In this document: positions 25,416 through 37,904 of the stretch, piece after piece | Numbering within the stretch: the first letter of the stretch is position 1 | How the letters are laid out: every line of letters starts with the position of its first letter | From: Blastococcus sp. TF02A-26 | Lineage (GTDB): Bacteria > Actinomycetota > Actinomycetes > Mycobacteriales > Geodermatophilaceae | NCBI RefSeq assembly: GCF_003319125.1 | Contig: NZ_QOHG01000005.1 | Span: 186,001-250,000 of the forward strand | Direction of reading: 5' to 3' | DNA length: 64,000 bases | Notes under the pieces: model-generated | What the model was told of the DNA's origin: nothing | Seen by the model: only the letters and a program-made list of their open reading frames with translations | The model's database searches: none | Made by a program: the position numbers and the translations under genes

Positions 25416-27050
25416 TCAGACGGTGAAGCGGGAGACCGCGTCCTGGAGCTGACCGCTCATCCGGGACAGCTCCGCCGCGGCACGCTGGGCGTCCTCGACC
25501 CGGGAGTTGGTCTCGGACGTGCCCGCGGCCAGGCCGGAGATCGCGTTCGCGATGCTCTGCGAGCCGCTGGCCGCCTCGGCCACGTTCCGGTTCATCTCGT
25601 TGGTCGTCGCCGTCTGCTCCTCGACCGCCGCGGCGATGGTCGCCTGGAAGTCGTTGATCTCGCCGATGACCGTGCTGATCTGACCGATCGCGTCGACCGC
25701 GCCGGAGGTGTCGGCCTGGATGGCCTCGACCCGGCGGCTGATGTCCTCGGTGGCCCGCGCGGTCTCCTGCGCCAGCTCCTTGACCTCGGAGGCGACGACG
25801 GCGAAGCCCTTGCCGGCCTCCCCGGCCCGCGCGGCCTCGATGGTGGCGTTCAGCGCCAGCAGGTTGGTCTGCTCGGCGATGCCGTTGATCAGCTTCACGA
25901 CCGTGGCGATCTCCTGCGAGGAGTCGCCCAGCTTGCCGACCGTGCGCGTGGTGTTCTCCGCGACCGTCACCGCCTGGCCGGCCACGCGGGCGGCCTCGGT
26001 GGCGTTCGTGGCGATCTCGCGGATGGCCTGCTCCATCTGCGAGGAGCCCGCCGCGACGGTGTCGACGCTGGAGGCGACGTCGCCGGCCGAGGCCACGACC
26101 GAGTCGGCCTGACCGGCCGCCGTCCGGGCGTTGTCCGCGATCGCCGCGGACGCGCTGTCGAGCTGGTGCGAGGCGTCGGCCAGCTGACGGGCCGAGTCAC
26201 CGACGAGGTGCAGCACCGAGCCCAGCGCGTCGAGGGTCTGGTCCAGGGACTGGGCGACCTCGCCGAGCTCGCCGCCACCGGTCTGGCCGGCGCGCACCCG
26301 GAGGTCACCGCCGGCGACCTTGGCGAGCACCTCGCGGATCCGCTGCACGGGGCCGGTCACGCTGCGGGCCACCAGGAGCGCCAGGCCCACGGCCAGGAGC
26401 AGCCCGGCCACGATGATCACGACGGTCACCGTGCGCGCGGAGGTGTAGGCGTCGTGCGCCTCCTCGGTGACCGCGACGGCGTCCGCCGCGGCCGCCGTGG
26501 TGGCCGCGGTCACGGACTCCTCGATGGCCGCCTCGGTCGTGTTGAGCGTCTGGATGAGCTGCGCGAGGCGCGCCTGCGGGACCGACGCGACACCGCTCTG
26601 CAGCTCGGCCAGGGTGGCCAGGTACGTGTCGACGCCGGTCCGGAAGTCCTCGAACGCGCTGCGGGCGGCGGACGACAGCGGCAGCCCGTCGACGAGCTCG
26701 ATGTCCGCCGCGAGCTCCTCGGCGAGGGCCTCACGGTTCTGCGTGGCCCGGGCGACGCTCTCGGCCGGCAGGCTCGGGATGGAGGCGCGGGCGGTGTTGG
26801 CCGCCATCTCCCACCAGTCGACCTGGAGCTGGCGCAGCGCGTCGAGCGGCTCGGCGCCGTGGGAGTAGACCTCGCTGGCCTTGTCGTCCAGCGTCGCCAT
26901 GCGGCTGATGCCGAAGGCCCCGACGCCGAGGGTGGTCACCGCGACGACGGCGACGGCGCCCAGCACGCGGGTGCGCAGCCCCCAGCCGTGTCCCTGCTCG
27001 GGGTCGGCGCCGCCGTGGCCCCGGTTGTCGTTCGCCCTGGAGGCGTCCAT
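25416..27050 (-). CDS. Methyl-accepting chemotaxis protein
   Basis: 544-residue transmembrane chemoreceptor. TM1 about residues 25-48 (VLGAVAVVAVTTLGVGAFG), extracytoplasmic four-helix-bundle-like region to about 205, TM2 about 210-232 (VTVVIIVAGLLLAVGLALLV), HAMP about 232-285, then the cytoplasmic coiled coil. The signalling tip has the conserved AEQTNLLALNATIEAARAGE and GKGFAVVASEVKELA. No C-terminal NWETF-type tether is present. ATG with AGGAG upstream. A sigma-28-like promoter (TCAA, 15 bp, GCCGACCT) is 55 bp upstream. No che or flagellar genes are nearby, so it must signal to a distant system. Ligand unknown. Confidence 0.96.
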   Translation of the reverse strand: MDASRANDNRGHGGADPEQGHGWGLRTRVLGAVAVVAVTTLGVGAFGISRMATLDDKASEVYSHGAEPLDALRQLQVDWWEMAANTARASIPSLPAESVARATQNREALAEELAADIELVDGLPLSSAARSAFEDFRTGVDTYLATLAELQSGVASVPQARLAQLIQTLNTTEAAIEESVTAATTAAAADAVAVTEEAHDAYTSARTVTVVIIVAGLLLAVGLALLVARSVTGPVQRIREVLAKVAGGDLRVRAGQTGGGELGEVAQSLDQTLDALGSVLHLVGDSARQLADASHQLDSASAAIADNARTAAGQADSVVASAGDVASSVDTVAAGSSQMEQAIREIATNATEAARVAGQAVTVAENTTRTVGKLGDSSQEIATVVKLINGIAEQTNLLALNATIEAARAGEAGKGFAVVASEVKELAQETARATEDISRRVEAIQADTSGAVDAIGQISTVIGEINDFQATIAAAVEEQTATTNEMNRNVAEAASGSQSIANAISGLAAGTSETNSRVEDAQRAAAELSRMSGQLQDAVSRFTV

Positions 27051-27104
27051 TCCTGCTCCTCATCTGCACGAGCCGCCGGTGCGCCACCGGAGGTCCTGCA
27101 GCCA

Positions 27105-27131
27105 AGGTCGGCAGCAACGGCCGACCCTTGA
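27105..27131 (-). promoter_or_regulatory. Candidate sigma-28 (FliA/WhiG-type) promoter for the MCP gene
   Basis: On the minus strand TCAA (27131-27128), a 15-bp spacer and GCCGACCT (27112-27105) resemble the motility sigma consensus reported in actinobacteria (TCAA-type -35, GCCGATAA -10). It partly overlaps a 7-bp inverted repeat GGTCGGC / GCCGACC (27106-27126). Confidence 0.5.
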
Positions 27132-27191
27132 GGCGAGCCAGTCGTGTCCCGTCCCACCCGCCCCATGGACGACGCGGACTCGGAACTCGCG

Positions 27192-27996
27192 CTACCCGGT
27201 CTGGAGCGACGCGAGGAAGGCCGCCACGCCGTCCTCCTCGTTGGTGCCCGTGACGTCCGTGGCGACGGCCAGCAGGTCGGGGTGGGCGTGCGCCATGGCG
27301 ACCGCCCGGCCACCCGCGTCGCGCACCCACTCGAAGGCGGCGATGTCGTTGGGCATGTCCCCGAAGACGACGACCTCGCCCGGGTCGACGCCGTGCTGCG
27401 CGGCGACCTTCGCCAGGCCACTGGCCTTGGTGACCCCCGGCGCGGAGATCTCGGCCAGCGCGTCGGTGGAGGAGTTGGTGACCGTCGCCCGCCGTCCGGC
27501 GACCTCCTCGACGAGGGCCATGAACTCGTCGCGGGGCAGCGACTCGTGCCGGGCGAGCAGCTTGGCCACCGGGGCGGCCACCATCTCCTCCAGCGTGGCG
27601 ACGGCCACGCCGGGCGCGTCCACGTCCCAGCGCGGCTGGTAGACCGGCTCGTGGCGGAACTCCAGCCCGTACTCGACGGCGAACCAGGTGTCGGGCTGCG
27701 CGCGCCGGAGCTCCGCCGTCACGTGCTGCAGGACCTCGGGCTCGAGGGCGTCCTCGTCGAGGACGGTGAGGGTCTCCAGGTCGAGCAGGACGGCGCCGTT
27801 GCAGCAGACCGCCGTGCCGGGCCCCAGCTGCTCGCGGATGCGGACCATCCAGCGCGGCGGACGTCCGGTCGCCAGCACGACCGGCACGCCGTCGGCCCGC
27901 CAGCGCTCCAGCTCTGCGACCGTCTCCGGGCTGACGGTGTCGTTCCCGCGCAGCAGGGTGCCGTCCATGTCGCTGGCGATCAGCCGCGGGCGCCAG

Positions 27997-28004
<8 letters not shown>
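27192..28004 (-). CDS. HAD-IIB (Cof-type) phosphatase, second paralogue
   Basis: 270-residue HAD hydrolase. Motif I is SDMDGTLL (nucleophile Asp about residue 12), motif II VLATGRP, motif III Lys in PGVTKASGL and motif IV FGDMPNDIAAFEW. The C2B-type cap between motifs II and III places it in the Cof/HAD-IIB group that dephosphorylates sugar phosphates or related metabolites. GTG start overlaps the upstream HAD gene by 8 bp, so it is coupled. It is the last gene of serS-HAD-HAD. The two HAD genes are clearly paralogous and probably arose by tandem duplication. Substrate unknown. Confidence 0.92.
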
Positions 28005-32071
<4,067 letters not shown>

Positions 32072-32072
32072 T

Positions 32073-32135
32073 GAAGGACCCCCTCGCCCCCCGCGCCACG
32101 CTCCGCGCGACGCGGGCCCCTGCGAGGGGGCCGAC
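32073..32135. terminator. GAAGGACCCCCTC-type terminator repeat, copy 2
   Basis: Stem CCCCCTCGC (32079-32087) / GCGAGGGGG (32122-32130) with GC-rich inner pairing. Its edges GAAGGACCCCCTC and GAGGGGGCCGAC are identical to copy 1 at 13107-13167. It follows the zincin stop directly. Confidence 0.7.
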
Positions 32136-32170
32136 CCATCGTGCCGAGAGCGCTGAGCCCGCCGCGTAAC

Positions 32171-32512
32171 GTGATCACCGTGGCGGAGGTCAGGGGCGGC
32201 GGGCTGCCGATCAAGATGCTGCACGACCGCGTACTGGTCTCCCTGCGGCGCGAGGACGGCGAACGGCGGTCCACCGGCGGCATCCTGATCCCGGCCACCG
32301 CCCAGGTCGCCAAGCGGCTGGTGTGGGGCGAGGCCCGCGGGGTCGGCCAGAGCGTCCGCCAGGTCAAGGTCGGCGACCAGGTGCTCTTCTCCCCCGAGGA
32401 CCAGCACGAGGTCGAGGTGCACGGCGAGGAGCTGGTGATCCTCCGCGAGCGCGACGTGCACGCCGTCGCCGCCGAGCGCATCGAGGACACGAACACCGGG
32501 CTCTACCTCTAG
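32171..32512 (+). CDS. GroES-like co-chaperonin family protein
   Basis: 113-residue Cpn10-fold protein: LPIKMLHDRVLVSLRREDGERRSTGGILIPATAQ, VKVGDQVLFSPEDQHEVEVHGEELVILRERD. It resembles the second, divergent GroES-like protein of actinobacteria, with a C-terminal extension ending GLYL. The GGILIP mobile-loop-like segment is present, but whether it works with GroEL is unknown; no groEL is adjacent. The start is uncertain (GTG 32171 or GTG 32180); neither has a ribosome site. Stop overlaps the convergent marR stop in CTAG (32509-32512). Confidence 0.88.
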   Translation: MITVAEVRGGGLPIKMLHDRVLVSLRREDGERRSTGGILIPATAQVAKRLVWGEARGVGQSVRQVKVGDQVLFSPEDQHEVEVHGEELVILRERDVHAVAAERIEDTNTGLYL

Positions 32513-33009
32513 TCGGGGGCGCCCTCCGCGCGGGCGTGCCGGGAGACGATCCCCGTCATCTCGGTGAGGAACCGCGCCACGACGGCGATCTCGTCGTCGG
32601 TGTAGTCGCCCATCGCCTCGACCAGGTCCCGGGCGAGCCCGCCGAAGTGCTGGGCGCCGGCGGCCCGGGCGGTCTCCGACATCTCCAGGGTCACGCGCCG
32701 GCGGTCCTCGGGATCGCGCACCCGGCGCACGTGCCCGACCCGCTCCAGCCGGTCCACCAGCGCGGTCACCGACGCCGAGCGCAGGTCCACCGCCGCGCCC
32801 AGGCCACCGGCGGTCAGCGCCTGCCCGTGCCGGGCGGCGTCCATCACCGCCACCAGCGCGCGGACGTCGGTGCGGTTGAGCCCGTGCTCCGCGGCGAACC
32901 GCTGGTTGACGGCGTCCAGCTCGACGGAGAGCCGGCGCAGCAGCAGCGCGACCTCCCTGCGCGCCGCCGTGGCCTCGTCCATGGCGCCGCCTTCGCCGTG
33001 CCGGTGCAT
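32509..33009 (-). CDS. MarR family transcriptional regulator (MMPL-divergent)
   Basis: 166-residue MarR-type winged-helix dimer. The DNA-binding segment runs about residues 65-110, with the wing signature VRDPEDRRRVTLEM. Helices before and after form the dimer interface and likely the ligand pocket. It lies divergent from an MMPL transporter with an inverted repeat TCTCGA-AGA-TCGAGA (33026-33040) between them, so it probably represses the transporter and itself, with release by a transported compound. Start could be ATG 33009 or ATG 32982. Stop overlaps the GroES-like gene stop. Confidence 0.92.
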   Translation of the reverse strand: MHRHGEGGAMDEATAARREVALLLRRLSVELDAVNQRFAAEHGLNRTDVRALVAVMDAARHGQALTAGGLGAAVDLRSASVTALVDRLERVGHVRRVRDPEDRRRVTLEMSETARAAGAQHFGGLARDLVEAMGDYTDDEIAVVARFLTEMTGIVSRHARAEGAPD

Positions 33010-33025
33010 CCGGATCGTCCTAATC

Positions 33026-33040
33026 TCTCGAAGATCGAGA
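33026..33040. promoter_or_regulatory. Candidate MarR operator between marR and MMPL genes
   Basis: Perfect 6-bp arms TCTCGA / TCGAGA with a 3-bp spacer in the 56-bp divergent gap. The spacing fits a MarR dimer site and both promoters must lie over or next to it. Confidence 0.55.
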
Positions 33041-33065
33041 CTATCGCCGTTCGAGGGAAATCGTC

Positions 33066-35153
33066 ATGCCGCGCAGGACCTCCGTCGCCCGCTGGCTGCT
33101 GCCGGCCCTCGTCGTCCTGGCCTGGATCGCCCTCTCCGCTCCCCTCGGGTCGTTCAGCGGGAAGCTCGGCGACGTCCAGACCAACGACTCCGCCGCTTTC
33201 CTCCCCGACAGCGCCGAGTCCACGCGGGTCTCGGAGCTGCTGCGCGAGTTCGACACCGAGCGCTCCCTGCCGGTGATCCTGCTGTGGGAGAGCGAGGACG
33301 GCGCGCTCGACCCCGCCGCGCTGGAGGAGATCACCGCCCGCGTCGACGAGGCGGTCGCCGTCGCCGACGAGGCCGGCGCGCTCAACGGCGAGCCGTCCCC
33401 ACCCCTGCCGTCCGAGGACGGCGAGGCGGTGCAGGCCGTCCTGCCCTTCAGCCCGGACCTCGGCGACGCGCTCGCCGACGTGATCGACGACCTCCGCGCC
33501 TTGCCCGTGGTGGACGGGACGACGGAGTACGTCACCGGTCCCGGCGCGCTCTTCAACGACTTCGCCGCGGGCTTCTCCGGCATCGACGGGCTGCTGCTCC
33601 TCGCGGCCTTCGGCGTCGTCCTGGTCATCCTGCTCGTCGTCTACCGCAGCCCCCTGCTGCCCCTCCTCGTCATCCTCACCGCCGGTCTGGCCCTGGTGGC
33701 CGCGCTGGCGGTCGCCTACCTGCTGGCCGACCGGGGCTGGATCGAGGTCAACGGGCAGAGCCAGGGCATCGCGTCGATCCTCGTCGTCGGCGCGGCCACC
33801 GACTACGGCCTGCTGCTCGTGGCCCGCTACCGCGAGGAGCTGCGCCGCGAGGAGTCACCCCTGGCTGCGATGAGGGTGGCGCTGAGGCAGTCCTGGGAGC
33901 CCATCGCGGCCTCTGCGGCGACCGTCGTCCTCGGCGTCGCGTGCCTGCTCTTCTCCGACCTCGGCTCCAACCGCGGGCTGGGCCCCATCTCCGCCGTCGG
34001 CATCGCCCTGGCGATGGTGGCCACGCTGACCTTCCTCCCTGCGGCCCTCGTGCTGCTCGGCCGGGCCGCGTTCTGGCCGTTCCGGCCGCGCTACGGCAGC
34101 GAGCACGCACACGGCCGCGGCTGGGAGCGGATCGCCGGGATCGTCGGCCGCCGTCCCGGCCGGGCGCTGCTGGGGAGCGTGGGGCTGCTCGTCGTCCTCG
34201 CCGCCTTCGTGCCGACGTTCGACGCCGAGGGCATCCCGCTGTCGGAGGCAGTGCGCGGCGGGTCGCCGTCCGGCGAGGGCCAGGTCGCGCTGGCCCGCCA
34301 CTACGACGCCGGTGCGGCCAGCCCGGCCACGATCGTCACCCCCGCCGACCGGTGGGAGGAGGTCGCCGCGGCGGCCGGCGAGGTGGACGGCGTCGCGGGC
34401 GTCGAGCCGTTCACCGGGCAGCGCGGCGGCCCCCCGGAGCCGGGCGCCCAGCCACGGGAGGTCGACGGCCTGGTCCGGCTGGACGCCACGCTGGACGACG
34501 CCCCCGACAGCACCGCCGCCCAGCAGACCGTCGCCGACTTGCGGGCCGCGGTGTCCGACGTCGACCCGGACGCCCTGGTCGGGGGCTCGACGGCGCAGGA
34601 CCTCGACACCCAGGACACCGCCGCGCGCGACCTGGCGGTGATCGTGCCGCTGGTGCTGCTGGTCATCACGGTCGTGCTGGCCCTGCTGCTGCGGGCTCTG
34701 GTGGCGCCGGTCCTGCTGGTCGCCACGGTCGCGCTCAGCGTCCTGGCCACGCTCGGTGTCGCGGCGCTGGTCTTCGACCCGCTGTTCGGCTTCCCCAGCA
34801 GCGATCCGCAGGTGCTGCTCATCGGGTTCGTGTTCCTGGTCGCCCTGGGGATCGACTACAACATCTTCCTCATGACCCGGGCCCGGGAGGAGTCTCTCCG
34901 GCACGGCACCAGGGACGGCGTGCTGCGCGCCCTGGCCGTCACCGGAGGGGTGATCACCAGCGCCGGGCTGGTGCTCGCGGCCACGTTCGGGGCGCTGACC
35001 GTGCTGCCGCTGGTGATCCTCATCCAGCTGGGCTTCCTGGTCGGCTTCGGCGTCCTCCTCGACACCTTCGTCGTCCGCACGCTGATGGTGCCGGCCGCGG
35101 TCCGCCTGATCGGCGACCGCGTCTGGTGGCCGAGCGCGCTGGCCCGCCGCTAA
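33066..35153 (+). CDS. MMPL family RND transporter
   Basis: 695-residue inner-membrane transporter with two repeated halves. TM1 at the N-terminus (WLLPALVVLAWIAL), a periplasmic loop of about 130 residues, TM2-6 (about 180-340), a second loop (about 385-540) and TM8-12 to the end. The paired proton-relay-type motifs are ATDYGLLLVARYREEL and GIDYNIFLMTRAREESL. It is smaller than mycobacterial MmpL lipid exporters and resembles the short MMPL proteins controlled by MarR, which export lipids or drugs. ATG with AGGGAAA upstream. Stop TAA overlaps the pheA stop on the other strand. Confidence 0.95.
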   Translation: MPRRTSVARWLLPALVVLAWIALSAPLGSFSGKLGDVQTNDSAAFLPDSAESTRVSELLREFDTERSLPVILLWESEDGALDPAALEEITARVDEAVAVADEAGALNGEPSPPLPSEDGEAVQAVLPFSPDLGDALADVIDDLRALPVVDGTTEYVTGPGALFNDFAAGFSGIDGLLLLAAFGVVLVILLVVYRSPLLPLLVILTAGLALVAALAVAYLLADRGWIEVNGQSQGIASILVVGAATDYGLLLVARYREELRREESPLAAMRVALRQSWEPIAASAATVVLGVACLLFSDLGSNRGLGPISAVGIALAMVATLTFLPAALVLLGRAAFWPFRPRYGSEHAHGRGWERIAGIVGRRPGRALLGSVGLLVVLAAFVPTFDAEGIPLSEAVRGGSPSGEGQVALARHYDAGAASPATIVTPADRWEEVAAAAGEVDGVAGVEPFTGQRGGPPEPGAQPREVDGLVRLDATLDDAPDSTAAQQTVADLRAAVSDVDPDALVGGSTAQDLDTQDTAARDLAVIVPLVLLVITVVLALLLRALVAPVLLVATVALSVLATLGVAALVFDPLFGFPSSDPQVLLIGFVFLVALGIDYNIFLMTRAREESLRHGTRDGVLRALAVTGGVITSAGLVLAATFGALTVLPLVILIQLGFLVGFGVLLDTFVVRTLMVPAAVRLIGDRVWWPSALARR

Positions 35154-36124
35154 AGGGCGCCGGCGCGCACCTTCGACAGCCACTCGTCGGCGTCGGTGAA
35201 CGCGGCGTCGGTCGCGTCATCGGACACCGGCCGGTTCTCCCGCTCGTCGGCCCGCGGATAGGAGCCCAGGAAGCGGACGTCGTCGCAGACGCGGTGCAGG
35301 GCGGCCAGGGTCTCCCCCACCCGCGCCTCGGCGACGTGTCCCTCGCAGTCCAGGGAGAAGGAGTAGACCCAGCGGCGCTCGCGGGTGGGCCGGGACTCGA
35401 TCCGGGTGAGGCTGATCCCCCGGGCGGCGAACTCGCGCAGCACGTCGAGCAGCGCCCCGGTCCGGTCCGCCACGACCGCCACCAGCGAGGTCTTGTCGTT
35501 GCCGGTCGGCTCCGGGAGCGGTCCGGGCGGGGCGACCAGGACGAAGCGGGTCACCGCGCCCCGGTGGTCGGCGATGTCCTCCGCGATCGGCACCAGGCCG
35601 TAGCGCCGGGCGGCGATCGGCGCGCAGACGGCGGCGTCGTAGCGCCCGGCCGCGACCGCCTCAGCCGAACCGGCGGTCGACGTCTCGGACTGCGGCGAGA
35701 GCGTGGGCAGGTGCGCGGCGAGCCAGCGGGCCGTCTGGGCCAGCGCGTGCGGGTGGCTGGCCACGGAGCGGACGTCGGCGAGCGTGGTGCCCGGGCGCCC
35801 GGCCAGCACGAACGTCGGCTCGAGGAAGACCTCGCGGGTGATGAGCAGCGGGGCGCCGTCGGCGAGGCCGTCCATGGTCGCCGGCACCGAGCCCTCGATG
35901 CTGTTCTCGAACGGCACCAGCGCCGCGTCGACCTCACCGGCTCGGACGGCGGCGAGCGCGGCGGCCACCGTGGGGCGTGGCGAGCGGGGCGCGGAGTCCC
36001 CGACTGCCCTGCTCAGCGCCGCCTCGGCGAAGGTACCCTCGGGACCCAGGTAGGCGAACCGCGTCGGAGACGTGCTGGTGGGCCTCGCGTCCGGAGACGC
36101 GGCGTCCATGGGCATCGCGGGCAT
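35150..36124 (-). CDS. pheA: Prephenate dehydratase
   Basis: 324-residue monofunctional enzyme converting prephenate to phenylpyruvate in phenylalanine synthesis. PDT domain starts FAYLGPEGTFAEAAL (about residue 23), includes VPFENSIEGSVPATMDGL and the catalytic TRF motif in HRGAVTRFVLV. The C-terminal ACT domain has LTRIESRPTRERRWVYSF, the ESRP motif for phenylalanine feedback. There is no chorismate mutase domain. Start ATG 36124 is supported by TACCCT 6 bp upstream (leaderless); ATGs 3 and 5 codons later are alternatives. Stop overlaps the MMPL stop. In actinobacteria pheA often lies near serS, which is 5 kb away here. Confidence 0.96.
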   Translation of the reverse strand: MPAMPMDAASPDARPTSTSPTRFAYLGPEGTFAEAALSRAVGDSAPRSPRPTVAAALAAVRAGEVDAALVPFENSIEGSVPATMDGLADGAPLLITREVFLEPTFVLAGRPGTTLADVRSVASHPHALAQTARWLAAHLPTLSPQSETSTAGSAEAVAAGRYDAAVCAPIAARRYGLVPIAEDIADHRGAVTRFVLVAPPGPLPEPTGNDKTSLVAVVADRTGALLDVLREFAARGISLTRIESRPTRERRWVYSFSLDCEGHVAEARVGETLAALHRVCDDVRFLGSYPRADERENRPVSDDATDAAFTDADEWLSKVRAGAL

Positions 36125-36130
36125 CCGACG

Positions 36131-36136
36131 AGGGTA
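36131..36136 (-). promoter_or_regulatory. Leaderless -10 box of pheA
   Basis: TACCCT on the minus strand, 6 bp from the ATG at 36124. No ribosome site. Confidence 0.55.
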
Positions 36137-36230
36137 GTGCGGGCGGGGCGGACGGGATGTCCACCCCGGGGGAACCGCCTCGCAGCTGGCCGGGACGGCC
36201 GGCCCACCAGTTCGTCGAGTGGAGGGATGC

Positions 36231-37904
36231 GTGACCCCCGGCACCATCCGCGTCACCGAGCGTGATCTGGATGCTGCGCTGTGGCGTCTTCTGGCGGCGA
36301 GCGACCCCGTCGACCCGCCGGCGTTCGCCCGGGAGCACGACGAGCTGGCCCCGCTGTTCCTCTCCGCGACCGATCCCACCTGGGTGGCCTGGAGACACGC
36401 GTTCGACGCCCGCCGAGCCCTGATCGACGCCGAGCCGGACGCCGTCCCCGCGGCCGTCGGCGCCGCCCGGACCGCGCTCGGCGGCTGCCCGCCCACCGCC
36501 CTGACCGCGCTGACGCTGGCCTACCTCGCGCACGTGGAGGCGACCGCGGACCACGTCGACGCCGCCATGCTGCTGGCCGTCGACGCCAGCCTGCTGGCCG
36601 AGGCCGCCGGCTCGGGCTCCGGCGGGAGCGGTCCGGGCCGCGCGCACCACCAGGCACACCTGTGGCTGTCGCTGACGCTGGGCGCCCTGGACCTCGAGCA
36701 GCTGGCCGTCGCCCAGGCGCTGCAGGGCTCCCGGATCGCCGCGGGCCTGCCCGACCTCGCCGACCGGTGGCAGCTGCTGCGGCTGTGCGCCCAGCAGCAC
36801 GCCGAGCTGGCCCAGACCCAGTGCCGCCGCGGCCAGGACCAGCGTGCCGCGGAACTGGCCGCCGTCGCGCTCGGCTGCGCCACCGAGGCCCGCGAGCTGG
36901 ACCGGGAACCGGACCCGGCCGACCAGGACCTGCTCGACGTCGTCCAGGCGTGGGCCATGGCCTGCGCCGGCGACCTCGACGGGGCGCTCGGCCCGCTGCG
37001 CCGGGCACACCGGCGGGTGCACCGCGACGGTGGCGTGTGGCTGCGCGGCTACACCGACCTCGTGCTGGCCCGCCTGCTCGCGCGCCTGTCGCGCGACCGC
37101 ACCGGCGGGGGCTCCGCCGAGGAGGCCACCGACCTGCTGGTCGACGCCGCCGGCGCCTTCGCCGCCACCGGCGACCGGCGCCGCTACCGCCAGTGCCTGC
37201 TCGAGCTCGGCCAGGCCACGGCCGCGCAGGGCCGCCCTGCCGAGGCGCTGCACTGGCTCGAGGCCTACCGGGCCGAGGCCGGGCGGGCGCACGCCCGCAG
37301 CCGGGAGCTGTGGGCGGAGATGTTCGTCCGCCGCAGCCGGCTGCGCGAGGCCGAGCGGCAGGCCGCCGTCCTGCGCACCTACGCGCTGGAGGACCCCCTC
37401 ACCGGGCTGGGCAACCGGCGCAGCGCCGAGCGCCGGCTGGGCAGCATGCCGCTGGGCGAGGCGCCGCTGTCGCTGGCCGTCGTCGACGTCGACCGGTTCA
37501 AGGAGGTCAACGACGACACCTCGCACTCCCACGGCGACGAGGTGCTGCGCCGGGTGGCCGACCTGCTGCGCGAGCACTGCCGCGGCGGCGACGAGGTCTA
37601 CCGGTGGGCGGGCGACGAGTTCCTCGTCGTGCTGCCCGACGCCAGCGAGAGCCAGGCCCTGCTCGCGATGGAGCGGCTCCGTGCCGCCGTGGCCGACGCC
37701 GACTGGGGTGACCTGCAGCTGCCCGATCCCGTGACGGTCAGCATCGGGGTGGCCACCGCGCCCACCCGCGACCCGGAGCAGGCCGCGGTGCCCTCGGGCT
37801 GGCGCTCCCTGTTCGACACCGCCGACCTCCACCTCTTCAGCGCCAAGCGTGGCGGGCGCAACCGCGTGCGCGCCCCCGGGGCCGCGGGCGGGGAGAGCGC
37901 ATGA
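36231..37904 (+). CDS. Diguanylate cyclase with TPR-like N-terminal region
   Basis: 557 residues. The first about 370 are an alpha-helical repeat (TPR-like) sensor region rich in Leu/Ala pairs, followed by a GGDEF domain (about 383-545) that makes c-di-GMP from two GTP. Active-site motif is AGDEF at 460-464 (RWAGDEFLVVL), a tolerated variant of GGDEF. The inhibitory I-site RGGD lies exactly five residues before it. GTG 36231 is chosen because GGAGGGATGC precedes it; GTG 36219 is in frame but overlaps that site. No membrane segment, so cytoplasmic. Its stop overlaps the start of the next, paralogous cyclase (ATGA). Confidence 0.93.
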   Translation: MTPGTIRVTERDLDAALWRLLAASDPVDPPAFAREHDELAPLFLSATDPTWVAWRHAFDARRALIDAEPDAVPAAVGAARTALGGCPPTALTALTLAYLAHVEATADHVDAAMLLAVDASLLAEAAGSGSGGSGPGRAHHQAHLWLSLTLGALDLEQLAVAQALQGSRIAAGLPDLADRWQLLRLCAQQHAELAQTQCRRGQDQRAAELAAVALGCATEARELDREPDPADQDLLDVVQAWAMACAGDLDGALGPLRRAHRRVHRDGGVWLRGYTDLVLARLLARLSRDRTGGGSAEEATDLLVDAAGAFAATGDRRRYRQCLLELGQATAAQGRPAEALHWLEAYRAEAGRAHARSRELWAEMFVRRSRLREAERQAAVLRTYALEDPLTGLGNRRSAERRLGSMPLGEAPLSLAVVDVDRFKEVNDDTSHSHGDEVLRRVADLLREHCRGGDEVYRWAGDEFLVVLPDASESQALLAMERLRAAVADADWGDLQLPDPVTVSIGVATAPTRDPEQAAVPSGWRSLFDTADLHLFSAKRGGRNRVRAPGAAGGESA

